DNA of 64,000 nucleotides, taken from positions 124,001 through 188,000 of the forward strand of contig BGZK01000074.1 in assembly GCA_005406025.1 (NCBI GenBank), read 5' to 3'. Below, piece by piece: positions 45,822 to 57,330 of the stretch (its first letter is position 1; each line of letters begins with the position of its first letter). The notes beneath the pieces are model-generated. The model was not told where the DNA came from. It worked only from the letters and a program-made list of their open reading frames with translations, and did no database searches. Source of the stretch: Eumeta japonica. Taxonomy: Eukaryota; Arthropoda; Insecta; Lepidoptera; Psychidae. Made by a program: the position numbers and the translations under genes.

Positions 45822-46319
45822 TTTTATTTTACAAGAAGAATCAAAAGCTATAACGGTAGAGTGATCAGCAAATCACTTTTAAATCAAAAGTTGACGGTAG
45901 TCACGCACGACCACAGATGAATTGACTAATGAGTTTTTTAAGTTTGTCAAATTGTAAAGCTGTTGGAACATAATGTTATCATTTCGTACGTGAAATAGTG
46001 AGCTTGAGGTTCAAGTCCTATCCATCAGGAACTGAAGACTGAGGAGGTGTGGTTCCGTGTAGGACGGGAGTAGGTAAGTGCTGATAAAATCTCGGCACAT
46101 TCGAACACAGACGAGATTTACGATCATCTCATTTCGACATCTGTGAGTCGTGGTTCTTTATATAATGTCACGTCGTTGCGATTTTCTGTCTATGAAGCGT
46201 GCAATGTGTGCAAATGTTACATAACATTGTATTTAACTTAGAACATATAAACGTTTTTACATTCTCACGTATCAGGTTTATGTTAGTAAACTGCTATAAA
46301 ATTATAATACTTATACGTG

Positions 46320-46545
46320 CGAGCGGTGGTTACTCGGCGGTTAAGAGAGTCGCTATCGACCAGCAGGTACTGGGTGGGATTACGACTGTGGGGCGATCGA
46401 CCGATGAGTTTTGACTTGAGTCAAATCAAACCACTCGCTGCATGCCTCGCAAAACAAGTTAAACCTTCGTTTACGGGACATTATCATTACATTTACGATC
46501 ACGGTCATTAGCCGCGCTCGACCTGCACTAGGCCAGAATAGAAGC
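46320..46545 (+). mobile_element. tRNA-derived SINE, copy 2
   Basis: Second near full-length copy: head GGTTACTCGGCGGTTAAGAG, body 'CAAACCACTCGCTGCATGCC', 'ACGATCACGGTCATTAGC' and 'CTCGACCTGCACTAGGCC'. Same orientation as copy 1. Confidence 0.65.
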
Positions 46546-46559
46546 TACCTACCTTTTAC

Positions 46560-48170
46560 GCTACCTTCTAAAGGTACAAGCCTCTCAAACTGAAAAGGAA
46601 AAAGAGAAGAACTTCATTTAAGGCGATATCACGATAAGAAGAGGGGGTCATTAATATTAACGCATAGGAAAATTAAAATAACAGTAATGCACGTGGCCTC
46701 AAAATAAAAGACGTAAGCGCTAAACCACGTAAAATTCGTTTAAAATAAAACCACGATAATAATAAATAAAAAACTGTTTTACCAGTTTGTTAATAATTGT
46801 TAGTACCGTTATCCAGAAAAGAAGTACAGAGAAATTTGTTACCGATTTCGAATAATAACTAGAAAGGCAAATTATCAGTCTGTTTTGAAATTGAATTCTA
46901 TCGAGAAAATTTTGTCCAATCGTGTATTCCTTTTATAGTACATTAATTTAAATAGTTTGGAAAACATGTACCTAAAACTCAAACTCGTTAACTCATGCAT
47001 TCAAAGAGAACGTGAAAAAAACAAAACTGTCTTTTCATCAATGTATCACCTTAACATGCTCTGCCACTTTTGAAGGTGTTGTTGTTGTTGATGATGATGT
47101 TATTAACTATATAGTTACATATGACATATAAATTTTTAGCACTCAGCTAAGGTGTGTTTCATGTGATGATCAAAACATTTGACGTACTTGACGTTGTTGT
47201 TCTGTTTGATGGGGTGGCATCGTCGGCCGCTGAATCCACGCAATCACCTTTAGTGCTAATGAGAGACCACGCTTTGTTGTGATCAGTCGTATGTGTGATG
47301 AAGCCTGGCTATCTATTTAAATATTGCACGAAGCACACAAAGAACTGCCGCAAAATAGAGTAAAAAATAGTATATCCTTCTATATGTTGTACAGCATCTT
47401 TTGAATTTGAGTTAAAAAAAGTATAATTATTTATAAATACAATAATTTGAATATTTAGGCGCCATCCATTCGAGAATAAAAGAGTATTAAAAAAATTAAA
47501 TAATTAAAATACGAGGCAAGGTGTTCTACAATCGCTTATATAATTTTATGAGGTATATCTATTAGTCATATTTTAAGTGTATATTAAATGTATTATAATA
47601 GTTTAGTTTATAACCAAGCTTTATCTCATTCCGTTAAGTTTTGTTTTAACTAATTAAAACCATATTTTTGTGGAGAGTCCCGGCGCTAATAATATAAATA
47701 TATTTCAAAGAAAACACGGCAAGGCATCATTTTTATTAAAGTAACGAGCTTAAAAAACTTTTCATGACAGTAGAGAAATTGCTCTATTTTTTTTAACAGA
47801 AAATTTATACTCCTCTAACAACAAATTTATACTTCATGTTATCCGATTATTACTATTATTGATCCATCAACAATTGCAACACAACGTTTGAGGGTTAAAT
47901 TGTGTAGCGAATTCAGAAAATTGCACTTCAACTTGAGAAGAAAGTTATTTATCCATTTCTTATTTGACGCAGTAAGCGATGACGCTGACATACTTTACGT
48001 CCAGTAAGGGTTTCTCTAATTTCTTTGATTTCATGGATAATGAAAATAAAAAATAATACTAAAAAATAAATATTTTCTTTTGCTTTCACACGACTTTGTG
48101 CTATACTTTTTTAGTGTAGCAAATCTTACAAGAATATAGTACACATTATTTACATTGTTTATAATACTGA
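46560..48170. other. Intergenic, nothing recognised
   Basis: AT-rich; short GTT/GAT trinucleotide runs at about 47079-47105. No gene. Confidence 0.45.
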
Positions 48171-48239
48171 TTTATGGGGTACGTGGGTTAATCTGAAAGT
48201 CCTTTGAAAATCAAAAACTAAGAAAACTGGTAAGTTATT

Positions 48240-49250
48240 TTCACTATTATTGTTTTTCAAAATAGTGCTTTTACAAATCAATACATCGCATCATTTAATG
48301 GAATGCCTGAAAGAAACACTTTGTGCACTTGTACTTAGGGGTCACTTCGACGGCCTTTTCATATTCAGTCGCCGTCTATAAACCACTTTCCTTGAGCATT
48401 TTCTTTTATTTTAAAAAATAAATAAAAACAGCACAGTGCAAGGTTGGAGCTGCAAGACGGGTGGACAGTATTTCTATACCTAATGTTCTCAAATTGTTGT
48501 TGTTTTTTGGGCGGTATGTGGTGAGGTGTTGTCATGATGAAAAAGAATCCAGAGAGGTCATTTTTTCCGAACTTTTTTCAAAATAAGAGGCAAACCATTG
48601 TTAGCTTACCCGTACACAGTGACTATTTTTTTGTTTTGTAAAACAATTATTGCATAATGATCTGTCATTCCGAGAAGAAGGCCATCATCTTTTTTCCGAT
48701 GCTTCGACCTCGCTTTACTCAAGGAGTTGTCTACTCCTGAAAAGAACACACCCACTGAGTAGACTGTATTTCGTTTTCGGATCGTAACAGTAAATCTCGC
48801 TTTCAAAACCTGTAACCATGTCATACACAGCATTTGAATTACCATCGACAAATCTCTGCATCATTTCGCGGCACCAATTACTACGAAGGAGTTTTCGAAC
48901 GTCGATCAAATAATGAGATATCCACTGAGTACAAAGCTTCTTGACCGCTAAATATTACACTTGACTCATATCGATGCCTAAGCTTGTCCAAATCTGTTGG
49001 TAGGTCACTGTTTTGTCAGTTTCTATCTTGAGTCGCACAGCACTGATGTTGTTTACGGTCGTTGCCGTTGAAGGACGTCCCTCACGCAAATCGTGTGTCG
49101 GATTAGTACAACTACGTTTGAATTCGTTAAACCAGTTATAGACAGTGCCAAGGGAGGGACCTTCATCATGAAATGCCAATAGAAGTTTATTATAACTTTT
49201 TTGTTGGTTTAAATGGCAACGAAATTCATAGAAATTGATGATATTAGGAC
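48240..49250 (-). pseudogene. Mariner-type transposase remnant C, nearly full length but dead
   Basis: Longest copy of the SETMAR-like transposase family. Reading across frames: CHLNQQKSYNKLLLAFHDEG, SLGTVYNWFNEFKRSC, DLREGRPSTATT, SAVRLKIETDK, YQQIWTSLGIDMSQV, WCREMMQRFVDG, AVYDMVTGFESEIYCYDPK, then HHDNTSPHTAQKT and near the end YEKAVEVTPKYK..KCF. The first catalytic Asp is lost (usual TGDESWIYCYDP reads TGFESEIYCYDP) and the third is lost (SNLALCCFYLF for SPDLALCDFYLF). Stops and frameshifts are frequent. Old, inactive copy; clear TIRs were not found. Confidence 0.85.
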
Positions 49251-49382
49251 TCCCTTCGTAAACTCTAAGTGCACTTTATAGGTGAAACAATTTCTAGACA
49301 ATAATAAATGTTCTGGTGCTTGTGGCGATTGACCAAGTCATAGTGCAATAGTGCAATGAAGCATTATGATTGTTTTGAAAAG

Positions 49383-49425
49383 TATCGGTAATCGGTAATC
49401 GGTAATCGGTATCGGTAATCGGTAA
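49383..49425 (+). repeat. AATCGGT short tandem repeat
   Basis: About six units of TAATCGG with two six-base TATCGG variants. A simple microsatellite; not the insect telomere repeat TTAGG. Confidence 0.85.
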
Positions 49426-50059
49426 CATATGCACAGAATCCCAAATGCAAAATACAAATTGGTAAATGCAGAATTAATGCTCGTCGCTTGCATTAACATT
49501 TGATAAAATACGTGAGCGATATTGAAAGTTATGGAATTTTAATTACTGGGATAATAAGAGTACATAGTATGTTTATGTTATATTAGATTTCGCTTGCGAC
49601 TTTGATCGCGTCGACAAAGCATGAATTAAACGTGCCCTATGTTAGACCCTAGCACTAGCTGTGAAAACTGCATTCAGTTCCATCTAGATGCGCCAACAAC
49701 AACAAGACAGACAGAAAAAAATAAAATTAATTGATTTGGCTAATATTCCAATTAGGTATGTACCCTGATTCACAAAATAAAAATGATAATCATGCTCTAA
49801 TCAAAATAAATTCCATTTTCGTATTCAACGTGGCATAAACTTCAATAATGACACCCATAACGATTTGTAGGTTTATTTTCTTCTCCTAAGGTTATAATAT
49901 TAAATTAAATATTGAGGTTAAACTATTAAAACATTAAAGATTTTAAAAAAACCTCAAAACAGTTATTTGCTTATTCGTTTTTAGGAGTACTTTTACGAAA
50001 TTTCGAGTCGAAATGTCTATTTAATATTGAAATTTGGAACCCCCGTTTTATCCCTTTAA

Positions 50060-50220
50060 GAGTTGAATTCCAAAATTTCCTACTTCTTGTCTACATCTTA
50101 AAGATAACCTCCTGTGCAAAATTTCAGCTTTCTAGGTTCACAGGTTTGAGCTGGACTGTAATGAGTCAGCGAGTCAGTCAGTCAGCACTCTGTACATATA
50201 TTCTGATTTAATGTTTCTCA
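50060..50220 (+). mobile_element. RTE-like 3' tail
   Basis: 'CAAAATTTCAGCTTTCTAGG', 'GTTTGAGCTGGACTGTAATG' and (AGTC)n AGTCAGCGAGTCAGTCAGTC. Non-coding tail of an RTE-type element; mariner fragment D begins just to the right. Confidence 0.6.
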
Positions 50221-50329
50221 AAATATATTTCCTCACTATTTATACACTTTTGCATACCTTCGAATTATTGTAAAAAGTTGGGTCTTCCTTAGGGATGTCT
50301 TTAATGGTCTTTTAAAATCATGGGGTGTC

Positions 50330-50440
50330 CACTGAGTGCAAACCTTTCGAACCATCAGATGTACATGCAAAATATTTGCACTTGGCTCATACTTACACCT
50401 AATGCATTACGAATTTGTTCAAAGGAATTTTTCACGTCCC
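50330..50440 (-). pseudogene. Short mariner transposase fragment D
   Basis: Minus-strand translation gives QIRNALGVSMSQVQIF and, after a stop, WFERFALSGHPM, corresponding to the QIRTSLGISMSQV...VKKLCTRWIPH stretch of the transposase family seen at 6900, 10582 and 48240. Only about 35 codons remain. Confidence 0.65.
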
Positions 50441-51150
50441 AATATGAAAATTCAAAATTTTTTCGTAAAATGAGAATATAATGTTTCAGTTCAACTTATG
50501 AAAATCGAGTTCATTAATTCGAGTTCATAAAATCATTAAATCTTGACGTTTTAGAATCCTAGGAATCTATTTTGACCATTTTACGAGTTATCTCTCTCTT
50601 TGTACGTACGTGCATGTGTGCGTGTATACATCTGTGTGTGTGTGTGTGCGTGCGTGTCTATAAACTTTTCATAAAGTAACAGATTAATAGATCGAAACGA
50701 ACTTTACCGCATTCGAAAGGAATCTACTCAACTTAGATTTCTTGAAAACTTGTACCGATTTTGAAAAAAAGACTTAGAGAAATTTGAAATATAAATTATT
50801 TGGTAAGAGGTTTTTTTTTGAAATAATTTATAGAATACTCTACCCATCGACTCCAAAATCTAAACAGATTTTTTCTCCAAATAGATGCATCGATTACCGT
50901 AATTTTCATAAAAATCGGTTGATTTGTTCAAAAAATATCGTTGGAAAAAAATTTCAAAAAGTATAAAATACTTTTTTGCAACATTTCTTAAACTATTGTA
51001 CCCATAAATTCCTAAATTTAACCAGCTTTTCTTCTTAGAATGCAACGTCGATCCTTGTAAATTGCTTCGAAATTTATTGGTTCGTTTGAGAGACTTCTTT
51101 AAGGAAAAGTTCGCAAAAAAGTATTTTTTCAAAATGACTTATTCAAAAGT
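50430..51150. repeat. Relative of the 29410-30165 repeat
   Basis: Shares the order: a 'TTGACGTTTTAGAATCCTAG'-type opening, a (TG)n run (about 50630-50655), 'ACTCAACTTAGATTTCTTGA', then two diverged ATCGATT...AAAATCGGTTGATT stretches. Long open frames here (for example 50860-51132, minus) come from poly-Lys/Phe composition. Confidence 0.55.
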
Positions 51151-52059
51151 GTTTTTTACTTTTTTGAAAGGAAACGATTTGTCTGTCAAACTTCTATACG
51201 TGTATATATCAGATTATAGTTAAATTTTATTTTGTTTATATTTAACGTCTTGTAATTTGTATGTTTACAACAAATTAAGCGCCAAATCGATGTCAATCAT
51301 CGATATATTACTGATGCAGATAATGCTTCTTTTATTTTTTCAATGGCTTTTAGCATATATATTAATCACACTGACAAAATAGTAGTATAAAATGTTAAAA
51401 GAAATTAGGTTAGCTAACAAGTAGAGTGGGGATTAATATTTTTCTCTTCTATCTCATGGTGCGGGATACCGTTGGACAGCTCAGTCAAAGACCTTGCGGG
51501 TCTGTCAAAAGCATTTTTAATTTAGGGATCCGTTTATGAAATATTGGGCTTTAAAAATTTAAATTTTTAGTAGAATATGTGTCCACTGCCTGCCAAGTTA
51601 ACGAACAGTTGGTCAACTTAAAAACGTTATTAGTGAAGTAACAAAACAAAATTTGGCATAAATTCCATTGAAAAAGTATAAAGTTAGCAACCTTGTAAAT
51701 TTATGGAAATTTAAAATTATAACATACGTAACATCCGTCCTATATGGTCGCGTTTTTAGACGTTATTAGCTATTAAATCGTGAACTCAATTAATAGGTTC
51801 ATAGTATCTAACTATATACAGTATTTTAAGAATGTTTATTATGGGTAGATCTGTATTGATAAATCGGTCGAAAGCTAACTGTCGCCTTTCATTGAGGTAA
51901 TTACAAAAACCCCCCTTTCAAGTCCGAATATTTTGACAGGAAATTACGGAACCCTACATTGCGCCATGGCTCGATGCACACTTGGTAGTTCTACATGCTT
52001 TTATTAGTTTTACTTCAATGTATGTACTTATGTATCCATATAATAAATGGTAGAGATCG

Positions 52060-52450
52060 AATTTCACACATTTCTAATTGTTCGATCATCATGAAATTGG
52101 GCAATTGTGTGTAATTCTGATGACAATACAATAATGTAGTATCATTGGACTGACCTGATTATGGATCAAGAAGGTAGGCACAGGAACTATATAACGCAAT
52201 AATGTATTCTAGCCGTATTTAGGCTTATTGAAATTTTCTCGACATGAATTCTGGTCATATGTGATTTTCAGAGTCTGAAGATGGAGCCGGAAGGTTCTCA
52301 CTAGAACTCTATAACGACACGGCATATCGTCACAGTGTTGAGGCACGTCGATATTGTCTCGAGGCCCATTTCGACCATAATCGTTTTTGAGGATCTTATG
52401 ATAGAGTTGGAAAGTTTAGAAGGGAGGCACTGGAATTCCAAAAGAAAAAA
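52060..52450 (+). repeat. Diverged tandem repeat, about 120-bp unit
   Basis: Roughly three units with 'GATTATGGATCAAGAAGG' / 'GAAGATGGAGCCGGAAGG' / 'TATGATAGAGTTGGAAAG', each followed by 'CA.(T/G)GAACT.TATAACG'-like words. TTTTCTCGACATGAATTC and TTGTCTCGAGGCCCATTTC mark the period of about 120 bases between the last two. Strongly eroded satellite-like array. Confidence 0.5.
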
Positions 52451-53462
52451 ACGCATCCAAACCGGTGTTCGGCCTTTCCGAAATATGCGCAATTCTGTTC
52501 AAAATAATAGCTGTTGTTATTGAAAGAAATAACCTCACCTCTATATGGCCTACTGAAGGGTGGTTTGCAATTGACCTGAAAAGTTAAAATCCCGTCAATT
52601 AGGTCGGTTTGCAAGTACTTTGCATTTTTTTGGTCAATAAACAAACAATTATTGGTATGCGACGTTTCATCTCTAATTTATTGAGACTTCAACAAGTAAT
52701 AAAGAGCAAAATAATGAAGAAATATTTGTATTACTTTTCAATGCTTGAAGAAGTCTCGATAAATATTGATTGTTATTACTCGATAAATATTACCAAACGC
52801 ATTTTTTTCTTCCAAGCGCCTTAAGAATATTTATTTAGTCGAAAGAAGCGTAAAAAATTTCGTGCCATTATCATTATAATTACTTAGTGCTAGCAATTAA
52901 AAATTTGTCGACGTCTCCCCTTCAAACCGCATATTAAATCTGGACAACCGGCCAGGAAAATTAATTTGCGAATGAATTGTTGAACCGCAAATAAGCGCCG
53001 AAGAATTTTTTTCAATAATATTAAACTCATCTAATTTCATGATAAGCTAGCAGAAAGCGGCTCTAGTATTAAGTCAGATCAAATTAGTATATTAAATGTC
53101 AACATATACGACAATATTACAAAAATAAATGATAATGACAATCAATGTTTTTCTCAATTTGGTGCATATCGAAATTTAAATTATGGAAGTAAGAAACAAC
53201 TGAAACTGTTCAGGGGTTGTGCCAACATCAGTATATTGCCACGGAACACTAGCCAGAAACTAACGGTCTCCTTTTGGCTTCACTCAATCGGTAAGTGACG
53301 AGATTCTCCACCAGCGATGGTTCATTGATGGTTCTTAATTTATATCCGTAACAGAATAGAATTTAGAAAGAGGTAATATTGTTGATGTTTTTGTTGAGCG
53401 GATTATTGAAATAGGTTGTGTGGAATTAAAGCGGCTTGTGATGAGTGTATAGATAATTGAAT

Positions 53463-53731
53463 GCATTCTGGGTCATGTATAGTGACAAAAATAAAAACAT
53501 TGTAACATGTGGAGACTTTAATGTAAACTTATGAGATGACACTAATCACAGCAGTTGGATTATGGAAATTTTCGAACATTGAATCTGTCAATTTTTTTTG
53601 TACCTACAAGATTCTTTTCTACTTGTAAGAATTACATCGGTAATATTTACGCAAACAGTGAGCCGCAGGCGTAAACTAAGTTTATTCATAATTTTAAATC
53701 GGATCACAGCGTCAATTTGTGTCTTTGATAA
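53463..53731 (+). pseudogene. Eroded non-LTR endonuclease domain
   Basis: Two in-frame islands of an endonuclease-exonuclease-phosphatase domain. First is NKNIVTCGDFNVNL (53493-53534), with the conserved GDFN active-site motif. Second is PTRFFSTCKNYIGNIYAN followed by KSDHSVNL (from 53603), matching the family's PTR.T.TSKTCIDNIFTN...SDH end, including the catalytic SDH. Between them is a frameshift. No RT is recognisable downstream. This element is of a different lineage from the one at 2400-3780, whose domain ends in GTDHF. Confidence 0.75.
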
Positions 53732-55074
53732 TACCACATAGAAACAGAAAAAAGAAATTTGTTTGTATACTTTTGAATAAAAAATGTCTTATAAAATGGA
53801 TAAAAAAATATGACATTAAGGGTCCCAGAATCTCAGTGTTGCGAAGATTCCAATGAACTAAATAAATTGGTATTTCATACCATAAAAGCACGTGATATTA
53901 GGACGTGATAATATGCTTCAATTAAGAAATATTTAATTAAATTAGTTATTAACATTATGGATTTTGTAACAATGGGGATTAGTAAAAGCAGAAGGAGATT
54001 GTTTGAGCTTTATTGCGCTAAAGCTTATAATAATAGAGAACGTTTTTGCAAATATGCAAAAATAAGTAATTTCTTATAAACGAATAAGTAATTACTTTCA
54101 AATGTATTTGCACTGCGGCTAAAACTTATCATATATTTATGAAACAAATATCTAGGGGCACTTCGACTTCTAGCCTAATTGTTACATTATGTTTTTTTTT
54201 ATTACTTATTTTGTATTCGTTGTGGTTGTGTATGATAAAGCTATCGTCAAGTATATCACAAATTCTTAAAATATTACGACGTATAACAAATATTATATAC
54301 TTTTGTATATCGTACAAGAGAATATTGAATGTAGTAAGTATATAAAGCGTTATATACTATACAACGATTTATATACAATAGAAAATATAAGATATTTTGA
54401 ATTTGTTTTCTTTTTTGGAATCGATTCAGTAATTCTTGAAATTATTTTTTACACACAAACAAAGTGCCAAACTTTACCTCTCTATATATTAGTACGAGTT
54501 AAATTGCAAACAATTTTGTCTTCGGCGTACGCCCACGATAAAAATTATAATAAGTTATCAAAAATGAGCACGGGCACACAAAATTTTAGGGTAATGCCAA
54601 TTATAAGCGACCCCTGACTACGGCGTTCGGTCGTGATGAGAATTATATTTTGTTTTCAAAATTGAAAGTGTTTACAAGATATCAAAACGCCATTATTATA
54701 GCCGTTTGAGAAATATCTTGAGTGAGCAAACTCTGTATGGAATATCAGATCAAAGCATTCGATTGTCGCATTGTCATCGTGTATACGTGTGCACATCAGA
54801 ATAGAGAATGTTCAGTGTTCATAAAATGTTCTGATTGTAAAGGCATTTTGATTAAAGAAGTTGCTCGTTATTTTTATGTAGTTGAATACAAAAAAAAAAC
54901 TTTTAAAAAAAATATCGGTTTGGTCTTTCTTTCGTCTAACATATGTTATGGAAAAAGAACATAAAAAAAACAATAAATCTCCAAAATAACAATATCGAAG
55001 TATTTAAAATTCGTCATTTGAACTTAATCAGTTTATTCAATATTCATAAAATGAAAAATCTAGGCTGTATCACA

Positions 55075-55310
55075 TTTTAATACAGTAGCTCTGCCACATT
55101 AAAATGTGGTAAAGCCTCTCATGAATTCTCATAGACTATAGACATGAAGTCGCAGTTTCCAGTGAGCGAGAGTTTCGATGGCTTACTCTCTCCCTTAATA
55201 TATACTGTTCCTTCCTAAAAAGTCCACAATGCACTAATCACTTTTCTAGGTTACTATTCTATGATGGTTCGCATGCTCGTTTGCCCCATTAAAATGATGT
55301 AAAAAAAAAA
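55075..55310 (+). mobile_element. Non-LTR 3' UTR copy related to 38215-38510
   Basis: Shares 'GACATGAAGTCGCAG', 'CCAGTGAGCGAGAGTTTCGA', the CTTACTCTCTCCCTTA stretch and 'TTCGCATGCTCGTTTGCCCC', then ends in a poly-A-like run. Same orientation as its relative. Confidence 0.65.
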
Positions 55311-55649
55311 TTAATACATTCACCAATATTTATCATAACAATCTGTTCTCAACAAGTGTTTTCGACTTATGTTTTAATTCTAAATATACTAGAATATAGG
55401 TGGATGGATGTCAATGAAGCAAGAGAAATGAGTAAAGATCGTATTATGTGGAAATTTATAGATTCTGTCTATCCTTCTGGGAAGTAAGCGTGAGTTTAAA
55501 ATAATAACAATAGTATTGTTAGGATTCTGAGTGTGATATTCTGAACAAAGACATTTTCAGGATAATTTTTGCAGTAAACAAGTCGAAAAGGATTTTAATG
55601 AAGATCCCTGTGACAATAGAACCCCAAAAGTAACTCGACGGAAAAAAAA

Positions 55650-55800
55650 TTAAAACTTCCATGGAGCCTCATGCAAGAAAAATGGGAAAGTTTCCACCGA
55701 CCTCCGCTCCCGGAAAACCCATAAAACCGGGAGTTGTCGCATTCGATTTCGGAAAGTTTGTCCGTGCGTTGCCTTTTTTACGGCTGACCTCATTCAACTT
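55650..55800. other. GC-richer block with small hairpin
   Basis: 'CTCCCGGAAAACCCATAAAA' followed by CCGGGAG forms a 7-bp hairpin; the rest resembles the other GC-rich non-coding blocks. No gene seen. Confidence 0.3.
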
Positions 55801-55899
55801 GAAGTGTGACACTGCGAAAAATATATCTCTGGATGTTTCCTTTCCTGTAATGAAGTTATCGTTAATTAATTTTGCCTAAATTTGAAATTGCTCATATTA

Positions 55900-56300
55900 T
55901 TGTTTTTCATGATTTTTGAAAAATCGAGCTTTCACTAGATCTTGACATTTTAGGGTCCTAGAAATCTGTGTCGATCATTTTCCGAGTGATATTGTTGAAT
56001 TTACAACATTTGAACCCACTCAACTTAGACTTTCTGAAACGTAAAACTTATTCCGCTAAATGTTATTTTTGAGAGATTCCTCAAAACGTTGCAGCCCGAT
56101 TTCCCAAAACAGAATTTTCAATAAATCATAACGTTGTAAGATCCTAAGCATCTATTTTGACCATTTTCCATTTTTGGAGTAATGTTTGTGTGTGTAAGCG
56201 TTTTATATTAAATTTGATATAAAACACTTTTCATCCATTAAGCAAATCGGTGAAGGTCGCTTCTTATTAAGATCTTAGACTAACGCGTTCGAAAGATAAG
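55900..56300. repeat. Shorter relative of the same repeat
   Basis: 'TCTTGACATTTTAGGGTCCT', 'CCACTCAACTTAGACTTTCT' and a TGTGTGTG run match the repeats at 29410 and 50430. Opening words occur twice (about 55940 and 56130), suggesting an internal or tandem partial copy. Confidence 0.5.
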
Positions 56301-56974
56301 AGAGCTCAAATCGAGAGCTCAAAAAAAAGATTTTTTTTGAACACCTTGAGCTACAGAGTAGTAAAAAAATTCAGGGGTATCATATACCAATCCTCCATTT
56401 ACTCAGTTCAATCGGGCGCAGAACGCATAAATCTCTGTAAATTTTATATGGTGAATTAGAAAATTTACAGCGCGTGTGCACTACTCAAAACATTGATGTA
56501 TAGGGGATACTGCTTTAGTATGTCGGGCAACAAGTTCGCTAAGTAGTCATTGGCTCACGAGAGCGAAGTTGAACGCATAAGCGAAAGAAGTGCGCTTAAT
56601 TGCTCGAGTGGGTACTCGACAACGCCGCTAGAGCTGCATACATTAATTTTTATTGCGAATGTGGAAATAATACGAAATTGGCGTCCAGAGGCGACGCCTC
56701 GGTGGGGGGATTGCAAAAAGAAAACACGCGTGCGCCATATATATTCGCCTGCGAGAAGTATATACGGCTTGTTGCGCCTAAACCTAAATTTCACTTTGCA
56801 ATTGTTCAATGAAAAATCAGCTACTTAGGGACCCTAAAAATGTATGCACAAATACTGTTTAGAATCTGTATAATAGAAATATTGATTAGAATCCCTAACA
56901 AGCTGAATAAGTAGGGATCTGCCAAGCGCTAAAGCGAGAGAATGCCCCTGTGCGAATAGTTTTTTTTATTGCAT

Positions 56975-57330
56975 TTTAAAAAGATAAATGAGCATGCTAG
57001 CCACCAGAGTGGTCACCACCGCCCTTAGAACTCGCAATTCCAAGGGAGCCCTTGGTGAGTTGTCGGCTTTTTAAAAAGGAATGTGCTCTTTTCTTGAAGA
57101 CCCTTTGGTCGTAGTCGATCGCGAACACGGCCGATGCTAAACCATTTTAAAGTTTTATCATACTTAACGAAATATTGCGCATGAAGCATACGTTGGTAGA
57201 ACACCGATCGACAGTGTTGTATTTCCGGCGAGTGGAACGATGACAGAATTCAACGGCAGATATGAAGTTGTATAATTTTTCAGATCGGTTCCTGTATTAT
57301 AATACTGTAGAGATGTTCTACAGCTAACGA
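56975..57330 (-). pseudogene. Jockey-type RT end and 3' tail
   Basis: Minus-oriented remnant. Tail words 'GAGTGGTCACCACCGCCC', 'AACTCGCAATTCCAAGGGAG' and 'GAGTTGTCGGCTTTTTA' lie at 57005-57075. The region 57170-57300 reads back into eroded RT C-terminus, with FNSVIVPLAGNT-like sequence and the F/LPR-type segment. Many frame breaks. Confidence 0.65.

Noticed and set aside
56550..56828. Three overlapping frames of 70-92 codons
   Set aside because: Open on both strands and in two plus frames; no homology, locally GC-rich; probably a repeat.
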